Shown in pieces: positions 26,205 through 34,186 of a DNA stretch of 64,000 nucleotides. A program made the position numbers and the translations under genes. The notes beneath the pieces are model-generated. The model saw only the letters and a program-made list of their open reading frames with translations, was not told the origin of the DNA and ran no database searches. Numbering within the stretch: the first letter of the stretch is position 1; each line of letters starts with the position of its first letter. This DNA comes from Kribbella sp. ALI-6-A (GTDB taxonomy: Bacteria; Actinomycetota; Actinomycetes; Propionibacteriales; Kribbellaceae), in assembly GCF_001984195.1 (NCBI RefSeq), contig NZ_MTQN01000008.1, positions 372,001 through 436,000 of the forward strand. The letters are read 5' to 3'.

Positions 26205-27740
26205 TCAGCCAGCCGGTTCGTCTGAACGCTCGTCGCAGACGCGGGCTCCCTCATCGATCCACCAAGCTGCGGTGCCGGCCAGCACGGGGTCCTCGGCGTC
26301 TCGCCATTGGTGCAGGACGGGGCTGGCGGACATCCCGGCGGCGTACAGGACCCGGCGCAGTTCGGTGGGATTGAAGACCAGGGCGTTTTGCAGGTCGGTG
26401 GGGTCTGGAGCTTGTCCTGCCTGGGCCAGAAGTAGCAAGTGGGCAAGGAGCGGGACCACCGGTTGATGGCCACTCGCTCGCGCCGGGGGCGCACAGCCGC
26501 TGTTCATGCCGACCAGACGCTTCCAGGCGCGTTCACGTAGTGCCGCTTCCGCCGTACGGGCTGCGGTGTCCGCAAGGGATGCCGCCACCTGCTCCGCGTA
26601 CGGCGCGCTGGTGAGGAGAATTCCGCTGGTGACAGCCGTGGTCTCCGCCGATCCGAACAGGGCGTCGAACATCAAGCGGGCCAGCAGATCCTCGTCCGGC
26701 AGACCGAAGTTTGCGGAGAGTGCCTGGGCATGCGCCTGACACCTGGACCAGTGGGTGTTCACGCGCGTCTCGCTCAGATGCGGCAGCTCAGTCGGGGGAG
26801 CGGGAGGTCTGCCCAGGTACCGCCTCAACCCGTCTGCATGCTGCCGGGGAATCAAGTGGAACAGGTGGCAGAGAAGGCTCCACGGCTCGCCCGCTGCCGC
26901 GTTGTAGGCCCCGACGAACGGTTCGCTGAGTCCGAACCACAGGTCGGCATCGAAGTCCCGCAGACTGGCCATGTTCTCGATCGCGATGACTCCCGCATGG
27001 ACGACGTTGGCACGGTGGTCGCTCAGTTGCGCCACGGCCCAGTCCCATCCCTGGGGATCGACCTTCTCCGACACCGCGCTCGCCAGGTCGGCGATGGCCT
27101 GGACATGGGGATGCTCGAACGCGCGCCTGGCCACTTCGATGACAACGTTCCCCTGAGGACCGCATCGGATCCGGGACAAAGCTTCGTAGCGCAAGGGATA
27201 CCCCGTGCCCACGCTTCGTCCGAGCTCACTCGCCAGTCGCTGCGTCTGCCGGAGGAGTTCACGGGTGGGAACGGGAACCTCCTCAACGAGGTGGGCCCAC
27301 TGCCACCAATCGCTGCCGCTGAGCGGTTCGGAGTCGAGCGCGTCCAGGACAGCAACTCGTCCTGCGATGCTGCGCGGGCCTGGCACAGGGGCGAGATCAG
27401 GCGGGCTGGAGGCGAACGTGCGATACAGGATGTCCACGGGCGCCACCAGAGTCCCGGCCGGTAGTTCCAGGGCCAGTTCGTACCAACTGGTGACCCGGGC
27501 CGAGCGACGCCGGCCGTTCTCGACCTCGGCCAGGGACCTCGTGCTCGCAGTGACGCCGTGCCGGCGAAGGCGAGCGACCAACTGGGCACGGCTCAGCCTC
27601 GCGGCCGTCCGGTGCGCACGGAGCAACCAGGCCGCCCGCACCTGAGTGTCGACAGAACGTGCGTTGAGAGGAGTAGAGTCCCGAAGGACCGTTGGTTTAC
27701 TTCCTGTTCGCCGAGGAATTGGTGAATTGTTTTTGGCCAT
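26205..27740 (-). CDS. XRE-type helix-turn-helix regulator with long C-terminal domain
   Basis: 511 residues. Residues about 33-85 form a helix-turn-helix (RAHRTAARLSRAQLVARLRRHGVTAS...SLAEVENGRRR, XRE-like). The remaining 420 residues are largely helical with no recognised domain. GAGGAG precedes the ATG. The first 60 bp of the gene and the upstream region are less GC-rich than the surroundings. It is divergent from the membrane-anchored protein at 27972, which it may regulate. The locus lies next to tRNA-Leu. Confidence 0.75.
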   Translation of the reverse strand: MAKNNSPIPRRTGSKPTVLRDSTPLNARSVDTQVRAAWLLRAHRTAARLSRAQLVARLRRHGVTASTRSLAEVENGRRRSARVTSWYELALELPAGTLVAPVDILYRTFASSPPDLAPVPGPRSIAGRVAVLDALDSEPLSGSDWWQWAHLVEEVPVPTRELLRQTQRLASELGRSVGTGYPLRYEALSRIRCGPQGNVVIEVARRAFEHPHVQAIADLASAVSEKVDPQGWDWAVAQLSDHRANVVHAGVIAIENMASLRDFDADLWFGLSEPFVGAYNAAAGEPWSLLCHLFHLIPRQHADGLRRYLGRPPAPPTELPHLSETRVNTHWSRCQAHAQALSANFGLPDEDLLARLMFDALFGSAETTAVTSGILLTSAPYAEQVAASLADTAARTAEAALRERAWKRLVGMNSGCAPPARASGHQPVVPLLAHLLLLAQAGQAPDPTDLQNALVFNPTELRRVLYAAGMSASPVLHQWRDAEDPVLAGTAAWWIDEGARVCDERSDEPAG

Positions 27741-27971
27741 CGGATGGCTCCTCGGGCGTCTTCAGGCGCAGCCGTCGTCAGAAGAACTGTCCTGGCAATG
27801 ATCCCGCGGCCTCCGGACGCTTGCCACCGATGGCATGGCGTAGCACAGAAAAGGCATTCATGGGGCTGATGTGCGTGGAGGAACCCAGTCGGCGCACGAA
27901 TGACGCATCGCCGAAACGCGGCACATCCTGGAATCCTTGACCTCAGCAGATGCTCCTCGTGGAGGTGTCTC

Positions 27972-28541
27972 ATGCAGGATGTGAATTGGGTCGAGGTGAT
28001 TGCGGGCTTCCTTTTGGGTCTGACCCCGCTCATCTGCCGCCAACTGTGGTTGCTCGTGAATTTCAAGCGTTTGCCCGGCCAACGGAAGTACTTGGGAACG
28101 TGGTACGCCTATCACCGCAGCACCACCGGATCCGGCAAGGTCCAGGCGCGCAAGCTGAAGGTGACCTACTCTTTTCTGCTCGGCCGGATGAATGTGAGGA
28201 CGTTGAAAGTCCCCGGGAATGAGACGATGAGCCGCCTGCAGTTCTCGGGTCATATCTCCGCTCGGGAAGGCATGGTCCGCTATGTGACCTTGAAGGACCC
28301 GAACTCGCACGAGCGGCTGACCTGGTACTTGTTCGACCAGTTCCTGGATCCTCTGGATCACACCTTCGGGCTCTACCTCGCCCTCGACCTTCGCGGTCTC
28401 CCGGCGGCCGGCGCGATGATGATCAGCCGATCACCAGCAAGCCCTGAAGAGTACGAACGCCTGAGCCGGCACGTCGTCCGTATCGCGGCCATGCTGGACG
28501 GCTCGGATGACGGGGCCCTGCCGTCGAACGCCATGGTCTGA
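27972..28541 (+). CDS. Membrane-anchored predicted beta-barrel protein
   Basis: 189 residues from the ATG at 27972, which is preceded by GGAGG; the frame upstream is not credible. One N-terminal membrane helix (VIAGFLLGLTPLICRQLWLLV). A cytoplasmic beta-rich domain then begins with the lipocalin-like string YLGTWYAYHRS and alternates short strands (KLKVTYSFLL, RLQFSGHIS, MVRYVTLKD, LTWYLFDQF, FGLYLALDL). I do not recognise a family. The TM plus small beta-barrel plan resembles membrane effectors of anti-phage systems such as Cap15, but that is only a shape comparison. It is divergent from the XRE protein. Confidence 0.6.
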   Translation: MQDVNWVEVIAGFLLGLTPLICRQLWLLVNFKRLPGQRKYLGTWYAYHRSTTGSGKVQARKLKVTYSFLLGRMNVRTLKVPGNETMSRLQFSGHISAREGMVRYVTLKDPNSHERLTWYLFDQFLDPLDHTFGLYLALDLRGLPAAGAMMISRSPASPEEYERLSRHVVRIAAMLDGSDDGALPSNAMV

Positions 28542-28594
28542 TCGCCGGCGGCGGCTCTCGAGCTGGCAGGCGGCCCCAGCCACAGACTGCCAAC

Positions 28595-28690
28595 TATCCT
28601 TTTGTTCTTTGTGTTTTTCTCTGTGTGCTTCTGTTCTTGTATCTTTGATGCTTTTGTTTTGTTCCCTTGGCTGTTCCTGCTCGTTGCAGG
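28595..28690. other. T-rich, low-GC tract next to tRNA-Leu
   Basis: About 95 bp of strongly pyrimidine-rich, T-rich sequence on the forward strand (runs such as CTTTTGTTCTTTGTGTTTTT), near 40% GC in a window of about 70%. It lies between the stop of the membrane-protein gene and the 3' end of tRNA-Leu. It could be a U-rich terminator zone, or a scar of acquired DNA at a tRNA site. No gene is visible in it. Confidence 0.6.
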
Positions 28691-28710
28691 GTCCGCCTGT
28701 CGTTCCTGGG

Positions 28711-28791
28711 TGCCAGAGGCGGGATTTGAACCCGCACGCCCGAAGGCACCGGCACCTAAAGCCGGCGTGTCTGCCGTTCCACCACTCTGGC
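28711..28791 (-). tRNA. tRNA-Leu (anticodon UAG)
   Basis: Reverse strand. The acceptor stem GCCAGAG / CTCTGGC pairs fully, with discriminator A. The anticodon stem is CCGGC / GCCGG with loop TTTAGGT, so the anticodon is UAG, reading CUN Leu codons. The variable arm contains TGCCTTCGGGCG, the long class II arm expected for Leu. The T-arm is GCGGGTTCAAATCCCGC. CCA is not encoded. It has the same orientation as the VWA gene 43 bp upstream. Confidence 0.95.
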
Positions 28792-28833
28792 CGGGGTTGC
28801 TCCCCAGGAGGTCATCCTAGGGAGCAACCGGTG

Positions 28834-30486
28834 TCAGCGGTTCTGCAGGGCGTCGATGAAGACGTCCTGGAGGTCGGTGGGGTTGCGGGCCACGTAGCTC
28901 TGGCCGCCCGTGGCCTGAGCCAGGCGCTTGAGTTCGGTCTCGTCGGCGTCCGGGCCGATACCCAGGGCGATGATGCGGACCGGGCGAGCTGGGTCCTTGA
29001 GGCCTTCGAGGGTCTGCAGGGCCCGGTCGAGAGTCATGCTGCCCGGGTCGTCGTTCTTGCCGTCGGTGAAGAGCAGGACGGTGTTGACGGCGCCGGAGTT
29101 GTACTGGCTGCGGACCTCCCGCACGGCCGCGATCGCCGTGTCGTACAGGCCTGTTCCGCCGCCGACGCGGGCCGACTGGGCCTTCAGTTGGCCGAGCATC
29201 TGCTGCCGGTGGCCCTGGGTGAGCTTGCCGATCGGAACCAGCTTCTTGAAGTCCGCCGATTCGGGGCCGATCTTCGTCGAGAACACCCACAGTCCCAGTT
29301 CGGCCGAGTCGGGGAACAGCCCGAGGCCGTGGGCGGCGGCTTCGATGGTCAGCTGCATCCGGGTCTTGGCGCTGCCGGGGACCTTCTCGGCCATCGAGCC
29401 GGAGACGTCGATGACGGCCAGCGAGTGGGCCGACAGCGACAGCGTCGTCCAGCTCTGCAGGACCTTGCCGATGGCGGCGGCGGTCGGCTTGGTCAGCTGG
29501 GTGATGTCGCCGACGCCGCGGCCCTCGCCCAGCGGGCTCATCAGCGGGTCGCGGAAGCCGGCGTCGTCGCGGGACTGGCCGACCGCGTCGGACAGCATCT
29601 CCGCGGCCAGGGCCTGGCCGGCGTCGCTGATCGCCTGAGTGTTGTTCTTGGCGGTCACCACGACCGGGTAGTCCAGTAGCAGCGTCCCGGTCCGCGGCAC
29701 GATTGCCTTCAGCGGAGCGGTCGGGTGCTCGTCCTGGTACTTGACGAACGCCTGCTCAGACATCGGTACGACGACCGGGCTGTTGTCCGCCGACGCCTTG
29801 CTCAGCGGGCCGCTCACCTCGGTGTACTGCTTGGCCATCGAGCCGAGCCGCTGCGCGAGCGGGACCAGCACCTTGGCGACCTGGCTGTTCGAGGCCGAGG
29901 TCTTGGCCCGCTCGGACTGGATCGCGAGCAGCGCGAGCGCGCCGGACGACGACTTCAGCGGGTCGAGCAGGGCCGGCTGGGTGTCGGCGAAGGTTCCGAG
30001 CCACGACGAGGTGTTCGCGAAGTTCTCGGTCCGGCCGACCAGGACCAGCGGGGAGCTGGCCAGCGACGGGACCGCGACGGTGGGGATGGACTCGCCGTCG
30101 TCGGCGCGGCTCACCCACAGCGAGGAGTCCGGCACCCACAGGTCGGGCCGGCTGTCGCTGCCGGTGGACAGTTCCTGGGCGACCGACGCGGACTGCGCGG
30201 CGGTGACGGTGAACTGCAGACAGGGGCTGCCGTCCTCACCACCCTTGGCCATCAACGCCTTGGTCGCCTGGTCCAGCTGAGGCTGGAACTCCGGCGTGGT
30301 GCTGAGCTTGACCTGAGTCGGCTCGTCACACTTGCTGCTCAGCAAACCGTCGGCGCTGGACTCGGATCCGAAGGAGCGGACCACGAACACGGCACCCAGC
30401 GAGAGCACCAAGAGACCGACAGCGGTCAGGTACACCGGTCGTCGGTTGCTGTTACTTCGCGTCACCGCAGAGGAATGTTTTCCCAT
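28834..30486 (-). CDS. Membrane-anchored solute-binding-like protein with VWA domain
   Basis: 550 residues from ATG 30486, with GGGAGGGAGGG upstream. One N-terminal membrane anchor (YLTAVGLLVLSLGAVFVV). Residues about 50-330 resemble a periplasmic binding protein fold (PDLWVPDSSLWVSR, SSPLVLVGRTENFA). Residues about 365-545 form a von Willebrand factor A domain with MIDAS D-x-S-x-S (AVIDVSGSMAEK), then a Thr and LLFTDGKND. This binding-protein/VWA fusion is common in actinobacteria; the ligand is unknown. Its upstream region holds a CRP-like site. Confidence 0.88.
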   Translation of the reverse strand: MGKHSSAVTRSNSNRRPVYLTAVGLLVLSLGAVFVVRSFGSESSADGLLSSKCDEPTQVKLSTTPEFQPQLDQATKALMAKGGEDGSPCLQFTVTAAQSASVAQELSTGSDSRPDLWVPDSSLWVSRADDGESIPTVAVPSLASSPLVLVGRTENFANTSSWLGTFADTQPALLDPLKSSSGALALLAIQSERAKTSASNSQVAKVLVPLAQRLGSMAKQYTEVSGPLSKASADNSPVVVPMSEQAFVKYQDEHPTAPLKAIVPRTGTLLLDYPVVVTAKNNTQAISDAGQALAAEMLSDAVGQSRDDAGFRDPLMSPLGEGRGVGDITQLTKPTAAAIGKVLQSWTTLSLSAHSLAVIDVSGSMAEKVPGSAKTRMQLTIEAAAHGLGLFPDSAELGLWVFSTKIGPESADFKKLVPIGKLTQGHRQQMLGQLKAQSARVGGGTGLYDTAIAAVREVRSQYNSGAVNTVLLFTDGKNDDPGSMTLDRALQTLEGLKDPARPVRIIALGIGPDADETELKRLAQATGGQSYVARNPTDLQDVFIDALQNR

Positions 30487-30693
30487 CGCGGCAGGTCCCT
30501 CCCTCCCAGAGGCAGACTGCGCGCGAAGATTACCCGGTTTGCACTGGTCAGGGCCAAGGTCGCCGGGCACCGTGACCGCACCGGAACCAGGCCGTCATGG
30601 AACGCGGGACGCCCCGGCAGTACGGCTACTCCCGCGTCAGGCCTGAAAACTCACAGTGCGTAGCGACGGGATCGCGATCAGCTTCAACGGCGA

Positions 30694-30709
30694 TGTGATC
30701 CAGATCACA
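30694..30709. promoter_or_regulatory. CRP-like binding site
   Basis: TGTGATCCAGATCACA: arms TGTGATC / GATCACA are perfect around two central bases and match the CRP consensus TGTGA-N6-TCACA. It lies in the 308-bp gap (30487-30794) between the peroxiredoxin stop and the VWA gene start, 208 bp upstream of that ATG. Inferred to act on the VWA gene. I see no gene in the gap. Confidence 0.65.
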
Positions 30710-30794
30710 CGAATGATTTGCTCAAACGACCGTTCCACGGACCGGCGCCATGAAATCTTCGAAGGTTTTCCTTCGCCGAGCCGGTCGCGCGATC

Positions 30795-31262
30795 TCAGAG
30801 ACCGAGATCGCGGCGCAGCTTGGCGACGTGCCCGGTGGCCTTCACGTTGTACTGCGCGACCGCGATCTTGCCCTCGCCGTCGATCACGAAGGTCGAGCGG
30901 ATCACCCCGGTCACCTTCTTGCCGTACATCGTCTTCTCCCCGAACGCCCCGTACGCCGTCAGCACTTCCTTGTCCGGGTCGCTGAGCAGCGGGAACGTCA
31001 CGCCGTCGCGGTCCCGGAACTTCTGCAGCTTGGCCGGCTTGTCCGGCGAGACCCCGAGCACCGTGTACCCGGCGGCGGCCAGCGAGTCGAGCGAGTCACG
31101 GAAGTCGCAGGCCTGCTTGGTGCACCCCGGGGTCATCGCTGCCGGGTAGAAGTACACGATCACGTTCTTGCCGCGCAGGTCGCGCAGCGACACCTCGTTG
31201 CCGTCGGCGTCGGGCAGGGTGAACTCCGGTGCGGCGTCGCCGACCGAGAGGCGCTCGGACAT
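30795..31262 (-). CDS. bcp: Thiol peroxidase, Bcp/PrxQ type
   Basis: 155 residues. The peroxidatic Cys47 and resolving Cys52 lie in MTPGCTKQACDFRD, the CxxxxC spacing of atypical 2-Cys Bcp/PrxQ enzymes. The usual K-D-D before T-P-G-C is replaced by A-A-M. It reduces H2O2 and alkyl hydroperoxides using thioredoxin. GGAAGGA precedes the ATG. No redox partner lies next to it. The VWA gene follows on the same strand after a 308-bp gap, so it is probably a separate unit. Confidence 0.93.
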   Translation of the reverse strand: MSERLSVGDAAPEFTLPDADGNEVSLRDLRGKNVIVYFYPAAMTPGCTKQACDFRDSLDSLAAAGYTVLGVSPDKPAKLQKFRDRDGVTFPLLSDPDKEVLTAYGAFGEKTMYGKKVTGVIRSTFVIDGEGKIAVAQYNVKATGHVAKLRRDLGL

Positions 31263-31441
31263 GACTGTGTCCTTCCCACAACGCTGACCAACAGGTGCCC
31301 GGACGGGCGCGGCCGAGCCTGACCGGGTGATTGTCCGACATTCTGCCGTACGACGTCCGCCGGGTCGCAAGGGGCTCCTGTGACCGGTGTGACGCGGCGA
31401 GGGGACTTGCGCGCCGTGCCGGGCAGGAGTGGAGTGGTCGC

Positions 31442-32479
31442 ATGCGGGCGATGACGGTGATTCCGGGCAAGGCTGACTCTGCGTCCGTCGGGGAGGTCGC
31501 CGAGCCGCCCGAGACCGACGGCACGATGCTGGTCGAGGGGGTGCTGGCCGGAATCTGCGGCACCGACCTCGAACTCGTCTCCGGGGAGTTCGGCGGGGAC
31601 GGCGCCAATCGGCTGGTGCTCGGCCACGAGTCGCTCGGCCAGGTCCTGGACGCACCGCCCGGCTCCGGCTTCTCCAACGGCGACCTGGTCGCCGGCATCG
31701 TCCGGCGGCCCGACCCGGAGCCCTGTCCGGCGTGTGCGCGAGGTGAGTGGGACTTCTGCCGCAACGGCCGCTACACCGAGCGTGGCATCAAAGGCCACGA
31801 CGGGTACGGCGCAGAGCGCTGGCGGGTCGACCCCTACTTCGCCGTACGGGTGCCTGCCGAGCTGGGCCGCCTCGGCGTACTGATCGAGCCCGCCAGCATC
31901 CTCACCAAGGCGTGGGAGCAGGTGGACCGGATCGGTGGACGCTCCTGGTACGAGCCGAAGCAGGTGCTCGTCACCGGCGCTGGACCGATCGGCCTGCTCG
32001 CCGCACTGATCGCAGCACAGCGCGGGTACGCCGTACACGTGCTGGACCGCTCGGACCAGGGCCCCAAGCCGCAGCTGGTCCGGGACCTCGGCGGCAGCTT
32101 CCTCACGAACCTCGAAGACCTGCAGGTCCAGCCGGACGTCGTGATCGAGGCCACCGGCGCCGGTCCGGTCGTGGTGGAGTCCGCCAAGCTGCTCGCGCCC
32201 GCCGGTGTGATGTGCCTGACCGGCATCGCGCCCGGTCCGTCGAGCATCGACGTCCAGATGGACGCCCTGGTGCGGCAGCTGGTCGTGCGCAACGCCGCTC
32301 TGGTCGGCTCGGTCAACGCGGCCAAGCGGCACTACGCGGACGCCGTCGACGTACTGCTCGCCGCCGACCGTGACTGGCTGGACCGGCTGATCACCCGGAC
32401 CGTTCCGCTGTCGGACTGGCCGAGCGCGCTGACCAAGGAGCCCGACGACATCAAGGTGGTCGTCGACTTGCGAGCGTGA
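31442..32479 (+). CDS. Zinc-type alcohol/glucose 1-dehydrogenase-like MDR enzyme
   Basis: 345 residues from ATG 31442 (GGAGTGGAG upstream); ATG 31451 is an alternative. Catalytic-zinc ligands follow the glucose dehydrogenase pattern: CGTDLE near residue 40, GHE near 65, and the structural-zinc loop CPACARGEWDFC near 98. The Rossmann motif VTGAGPIGLLAAL is near 180. The GIKGHDGYGAE string is typical of archaeal-type glucose 1-dehydrogenases. NAD(P)-dependent oxidation of an aldose is likely. It stands alone. Confidence 0.82.
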   Translation: MRAMTVIPGKADSASVGEVAEPPETDGTMLVEGVLAGICGTDLELVSGEFGGDGANRLVLGHESLGQVLDAPPGSGFSNGDLVAGIVRRPDPEPCPACARGEWDFCRNGRYTERGIKGHDGYGAERWRVDPYFAVRVPAELGRLGVLIEPASILTKAWEQVDRIGGRSWYEPKQVLVTGAGPIGLLAALIAAQRGYAVHVLDRSDQGPKPQLVRDLGGSFLTNLEDLQVQPDVVIEATGAGPVVVESAKLLAPAGVMCLTGIAPGPSSIDVQMDALVRQLVVRNAALVGSVNAAKRHYADAVDVLLAADRDWLDRLITRTVPLSDWPSALTKEPDDIKVVVDLRA

Positions 32480-32531
32480 CCTGCGAGGATGGAAGCAGTT
32501 GCCGGCCAGTAACCCAGACCGAGGAGGACAG

Positions 32532-32795
32532 GTGTCGGACACGCGAGCTCGCAGTCCCGAGCAGATCGAGGCGGACATCGCCGCCACCCGTGCGCGACTG
32601 GCCTCGACCGTGGACGAGCTGGTCGACCGCGCGCACCCGAAGAACGTCGCCAAGCGGCAGGTCGAGCAGGCGAAGGCGCAGGTCTTCGACGAGCGCGGCG
32701 AGCTGCGCACCCAGAAGCTGGTCGCGGTCGGCGCGGCCGTTGTCGGCGTGGTCGGCGTCCTGGTGATGATCCGCAAGCTGGTGGGTCGCCGGTGA
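32532..32795 (+). CDS. DUF3618 small membrane protein
   Basis: 87 residues from GTG 32532 with GAGGAGGA upstream. The DUF3618 pattern is clear: R-S-P-E-Q-I-E-A-D-I-A-A-T-R-A-R-L-A-S-T-V-D-E-L at residues 7-30, then an amphipathic region and one C-terminal membrane helix (LVAVGAAVVGVVGVLVMI). Function unknown. The stop overlaps the GTG of the GroES-like gene (GTGA), so the two are translationally coupled. Confidence 0.85.
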   Translation: MSDTRARSPEQIEADIAATRARLASTVDELVDRAHPKNVAKRQVEQAKAQVFDERGELRTQKLVAVGAAVVGVVGVLVMIRKLVGRR

Positions 32796-33130
32796 CCCCT
32801 CGCAAGCGGCTCTCCGACGACAAGCTGCCGATCCGGATGCTGCACGACCGGGTGCTGGTCGCGCTGGAGGCGGAGGGCGAGCGCAAGTCGTCGGCCGGCA
32901 TCCTGATCCCGGCGACCGCCCAGATGGGCCGCCGGCTGGCCTGGGCCAAGGTGGTCGCGATCGGCGCCAACGTGCGCACGGTCGAGGTCGGCGACCGGGT
33001 CCTGTTCGACCCCGAGGACCGGGCCGAGGTCGAGGTCCGCGGCGACGACTACGTTCTGCTGCGCGAGCGCGACCTGCACGCGGTCGCCGCCAACCGCCTC
33101 GAGGACGGCCAGACCGGCCTCTACCTCTAG
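32792..33130 (+). CDS. GroES-like co-chaperonin paralogue
   Basis: 112 residues from GTG 32792. The chaperonin-10 fold is recognisable: IRMLHDRVLVALEAEGERKSSAGILIP, then a hydrophobic roof, KVVAIGANVRTVEVGDRVLFDPE, and a C-terminal DYVLLRERDLHAVA. It is longer than classical GroES (about 97 residues), with an N-terminal extension, and no groEL lies beside it. In actinobacteria this divergent Cpn10 commonly follows DUF3618. Whether it binds GroEL is open. A strong bidirectional hairpin follows the stop. Confidence 0.85.
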   Translation: MTPRKRLSDDKLPIRMLHDRVLVALEAEGERKSSAGILIPATAQMGRRLAWAKVVAIGANVRTVEVGDRVLFDPEDRAEVEVRGDDYVLLRERDLHAVAANRLEDGQTGLYL

Positions 33131-33146
33131 CAGCCCGTACGACGAC

Positions 33147-33188
33147 CGCGGCCGCCGCGGCAGCATCCCAGCTGCCGCGGCGGCCGCG
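33147..33188. terminator. Bidirectional GC-rich terminator hairpin
   Basis: A perfect 18-bp stem (arms CGCGGCCGCCGCGGCAGC and its complement) with a 6-nt loop ATCCCA, placed between the converging groES-like and doxX-like genes. The outer flanks also pair (GTACGACG / CGTCGTAC). Confidence 0.7.
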
Positions 33189-33211
33189 TCACGTCGTACT
33201 GGTCGAGTGGC

Positions 33212-33589
33212 TCAGAAGCTGTTCGGCCCGAACCGGAAGATCGCGACCAGCGCCGACAGCACCAGCACCACCGTGTTGATCGCGAGCGGCTGGTACTCCT
33301 TGCGCCGGACGTGGGTGATGATCGCGCCGATCATGATCACCGCCAGGCCGGTCGCGGCCAGCGGGACCAGCACGGGCGCGATGTCGAGCAGCGCCGGCAG
33401 GATCAGGCCGATCGCGCCCAGCACCTCGGCGGCGCCGATCAGCTTGAGCGTGCCGGCCGAGAAGTCGTCGGTCCACTTCATCGCCGGGTTCTCGGCCAGC
33501 TTGGCCTTGGACTGCAGCAGTTTGTTCGCACCGGCGGCCAGGAAGAACGCGGCCAGGACGCCCGCGACGATCCACAGAAAGACGTTCAT
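33212..33589 (-). CDS. DoxX-family membrane protein
   Basis: 125 residues with four membrane helices (FLWIVAGVLAAFFLAAGANKL, LKLIGAAEVLGAIGLILPALL, LVPLAATGLAVIMIGAIITHV, LAINTVVLVLSALVAIF). The DoxX/DoxD-like pattern AGxxKL near residue 20 and GAAEVLGAIGLILP is present. Members are small membrane proteins linked to redox or stress functions. It diverges from the MarR gene; its -10 candidate TAAACT (33604-33609, reverse strand) abuts the first MarR box, so repression by that MarR protein is likely. Confidence 0.88.
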   Translation of the reverse strand: MNVFLWIVAGVLAAFFLAAGANKLLQSKAKLAENPAMKWTDDFSAGTLKLIGAAEVLGAIGLILPALLDIAPVLVPLAATGLAVIMIGAIITHVRRKEYQPLAINTVVLVLSALVAIFRFGPNSF

Positions 33590-33609
33590 GGTCTACTTTC
33601 AGTAGTTTA

Positions 33610-33655
33610 GTTGATGCTTCAACTCAAGGTAGCCGGATTGAGTTGAAGCGTCAAC
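33610..33655. promoter_or_regulatory. Twin MarR boxes in an 18-bp-arm palindrome
   Basis: Arms GTTGATGCTTCAACTCAA (33610-33627) and TTGAGTTGAAGCGTCAAC (33638-33655) pair at 17 of 18 positions around 10 bp. Each arm contains its own TTGA-N4-TCAA box: TTGATGCTTCAA (33611-33622) and TTGAAGCGTCAA (33643-33654). One box borders the doxX -10, and the other lies just upstream of the marR -10. Two dimers could bind and shut both promoters. Confidence 0.8.
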
Positions 33656-33663
33656 CAAGCCGG

Positions 33664-33669
33664 TAGACT
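33664..33669 (+). promoter_or_regulatory. Leaderless -10 (TAGACT) of the marR gene
   Basis: TAGACT, six bases (GGGGTG), then ATG at 33676. This selects ATG 33676 over GTG 33673. Confidence 0.6.
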
Positions 33670-33675
33670 GGGGTG

Positions 33676-34146
33676 ATGGCAGACGACGTCCGGTGGCTGG
33701 ATTCCGACGAACTGCAGGGGTGGATCGCGCTGGCCGGTCTGCTGTTCAAGCTGCCCGGGGCGCTCGACTTCCAGTTGCAGCGCGATTCCGGCCTGAATCA
33801 CTTCGAGTACACCGTGCTCGCCGCGCTCTCGGAGTCGCCGGACCGGTCGCGACGGATGAGTGACCTGGCCGGCGAGGCGAACGGATCGCTCTCGCGGTTG
33901 TCGCACGTGGTGAAGCGGCTCGAGCGGCGCGGATTCGTGCGGCGGCGGCCGTTCGAGGAGGACGGCCGGATCACGGTCGCCACGCTCACCGACGAGGGTT
34001 ACGCCTATCTGGTCGAGGCCGCGCCGGGTCATGTCGAGGCTGTTCGGCGGTACGTGATCGACGCGCTCACGCCGGAGCAGCTCGGCCAGCTCAAGGCGAT
34101 CAGCGACCAGATCCTGGCGAAGGTCGACGCGGACCGGTCCTGCTGA
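33676..34146 (+). CDS. MarR-family regulator
   Basis: 156 residues. Winged helix-turn-helix: HFEYTVLAALSESPDRSRRMSDLAGEANGSLSRLSHVVKRLERRGFVRRRPFEEDGR, the full MarR DNA-binding pattern with the wing D-G-R. It diverges from the DoxX gene across two MarR boxes, so it probably represses both itself and doxX. The inducing ligand is unknown; MarR/DoxX pairs often respond to phenolic or oxidative compounds. Confidence 0.92.
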   Translation: MADDVRWLDSDELQGWIALAGLLFKLPGALDFQLQRDSGLNHFEYTVLAALSESPDRSRRMSDLAGEANGSLSRLSHVVKRLERRGFVRRRPFEEDGRITVATLTDEGYAYLVEAAPGHVEAVRRYVIDALTPEQLGQLKAISDQILAKVDADRSC

Positions 34147-34186
34147 GCTCTTGGCAAGAACCGCACGGTCGTGCTCTTATGTGACC

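Noticed and set aside
28602..28820. Forward-strand open frame reading EAGFEPARPKAPAPKAGVSAVPP over the tRNA-Leu
   Set aside because: It is the antisense reading of tRNA-Leu and the T-rich tract, a well-known spurious peptide type; the tRNA explains the sequence.
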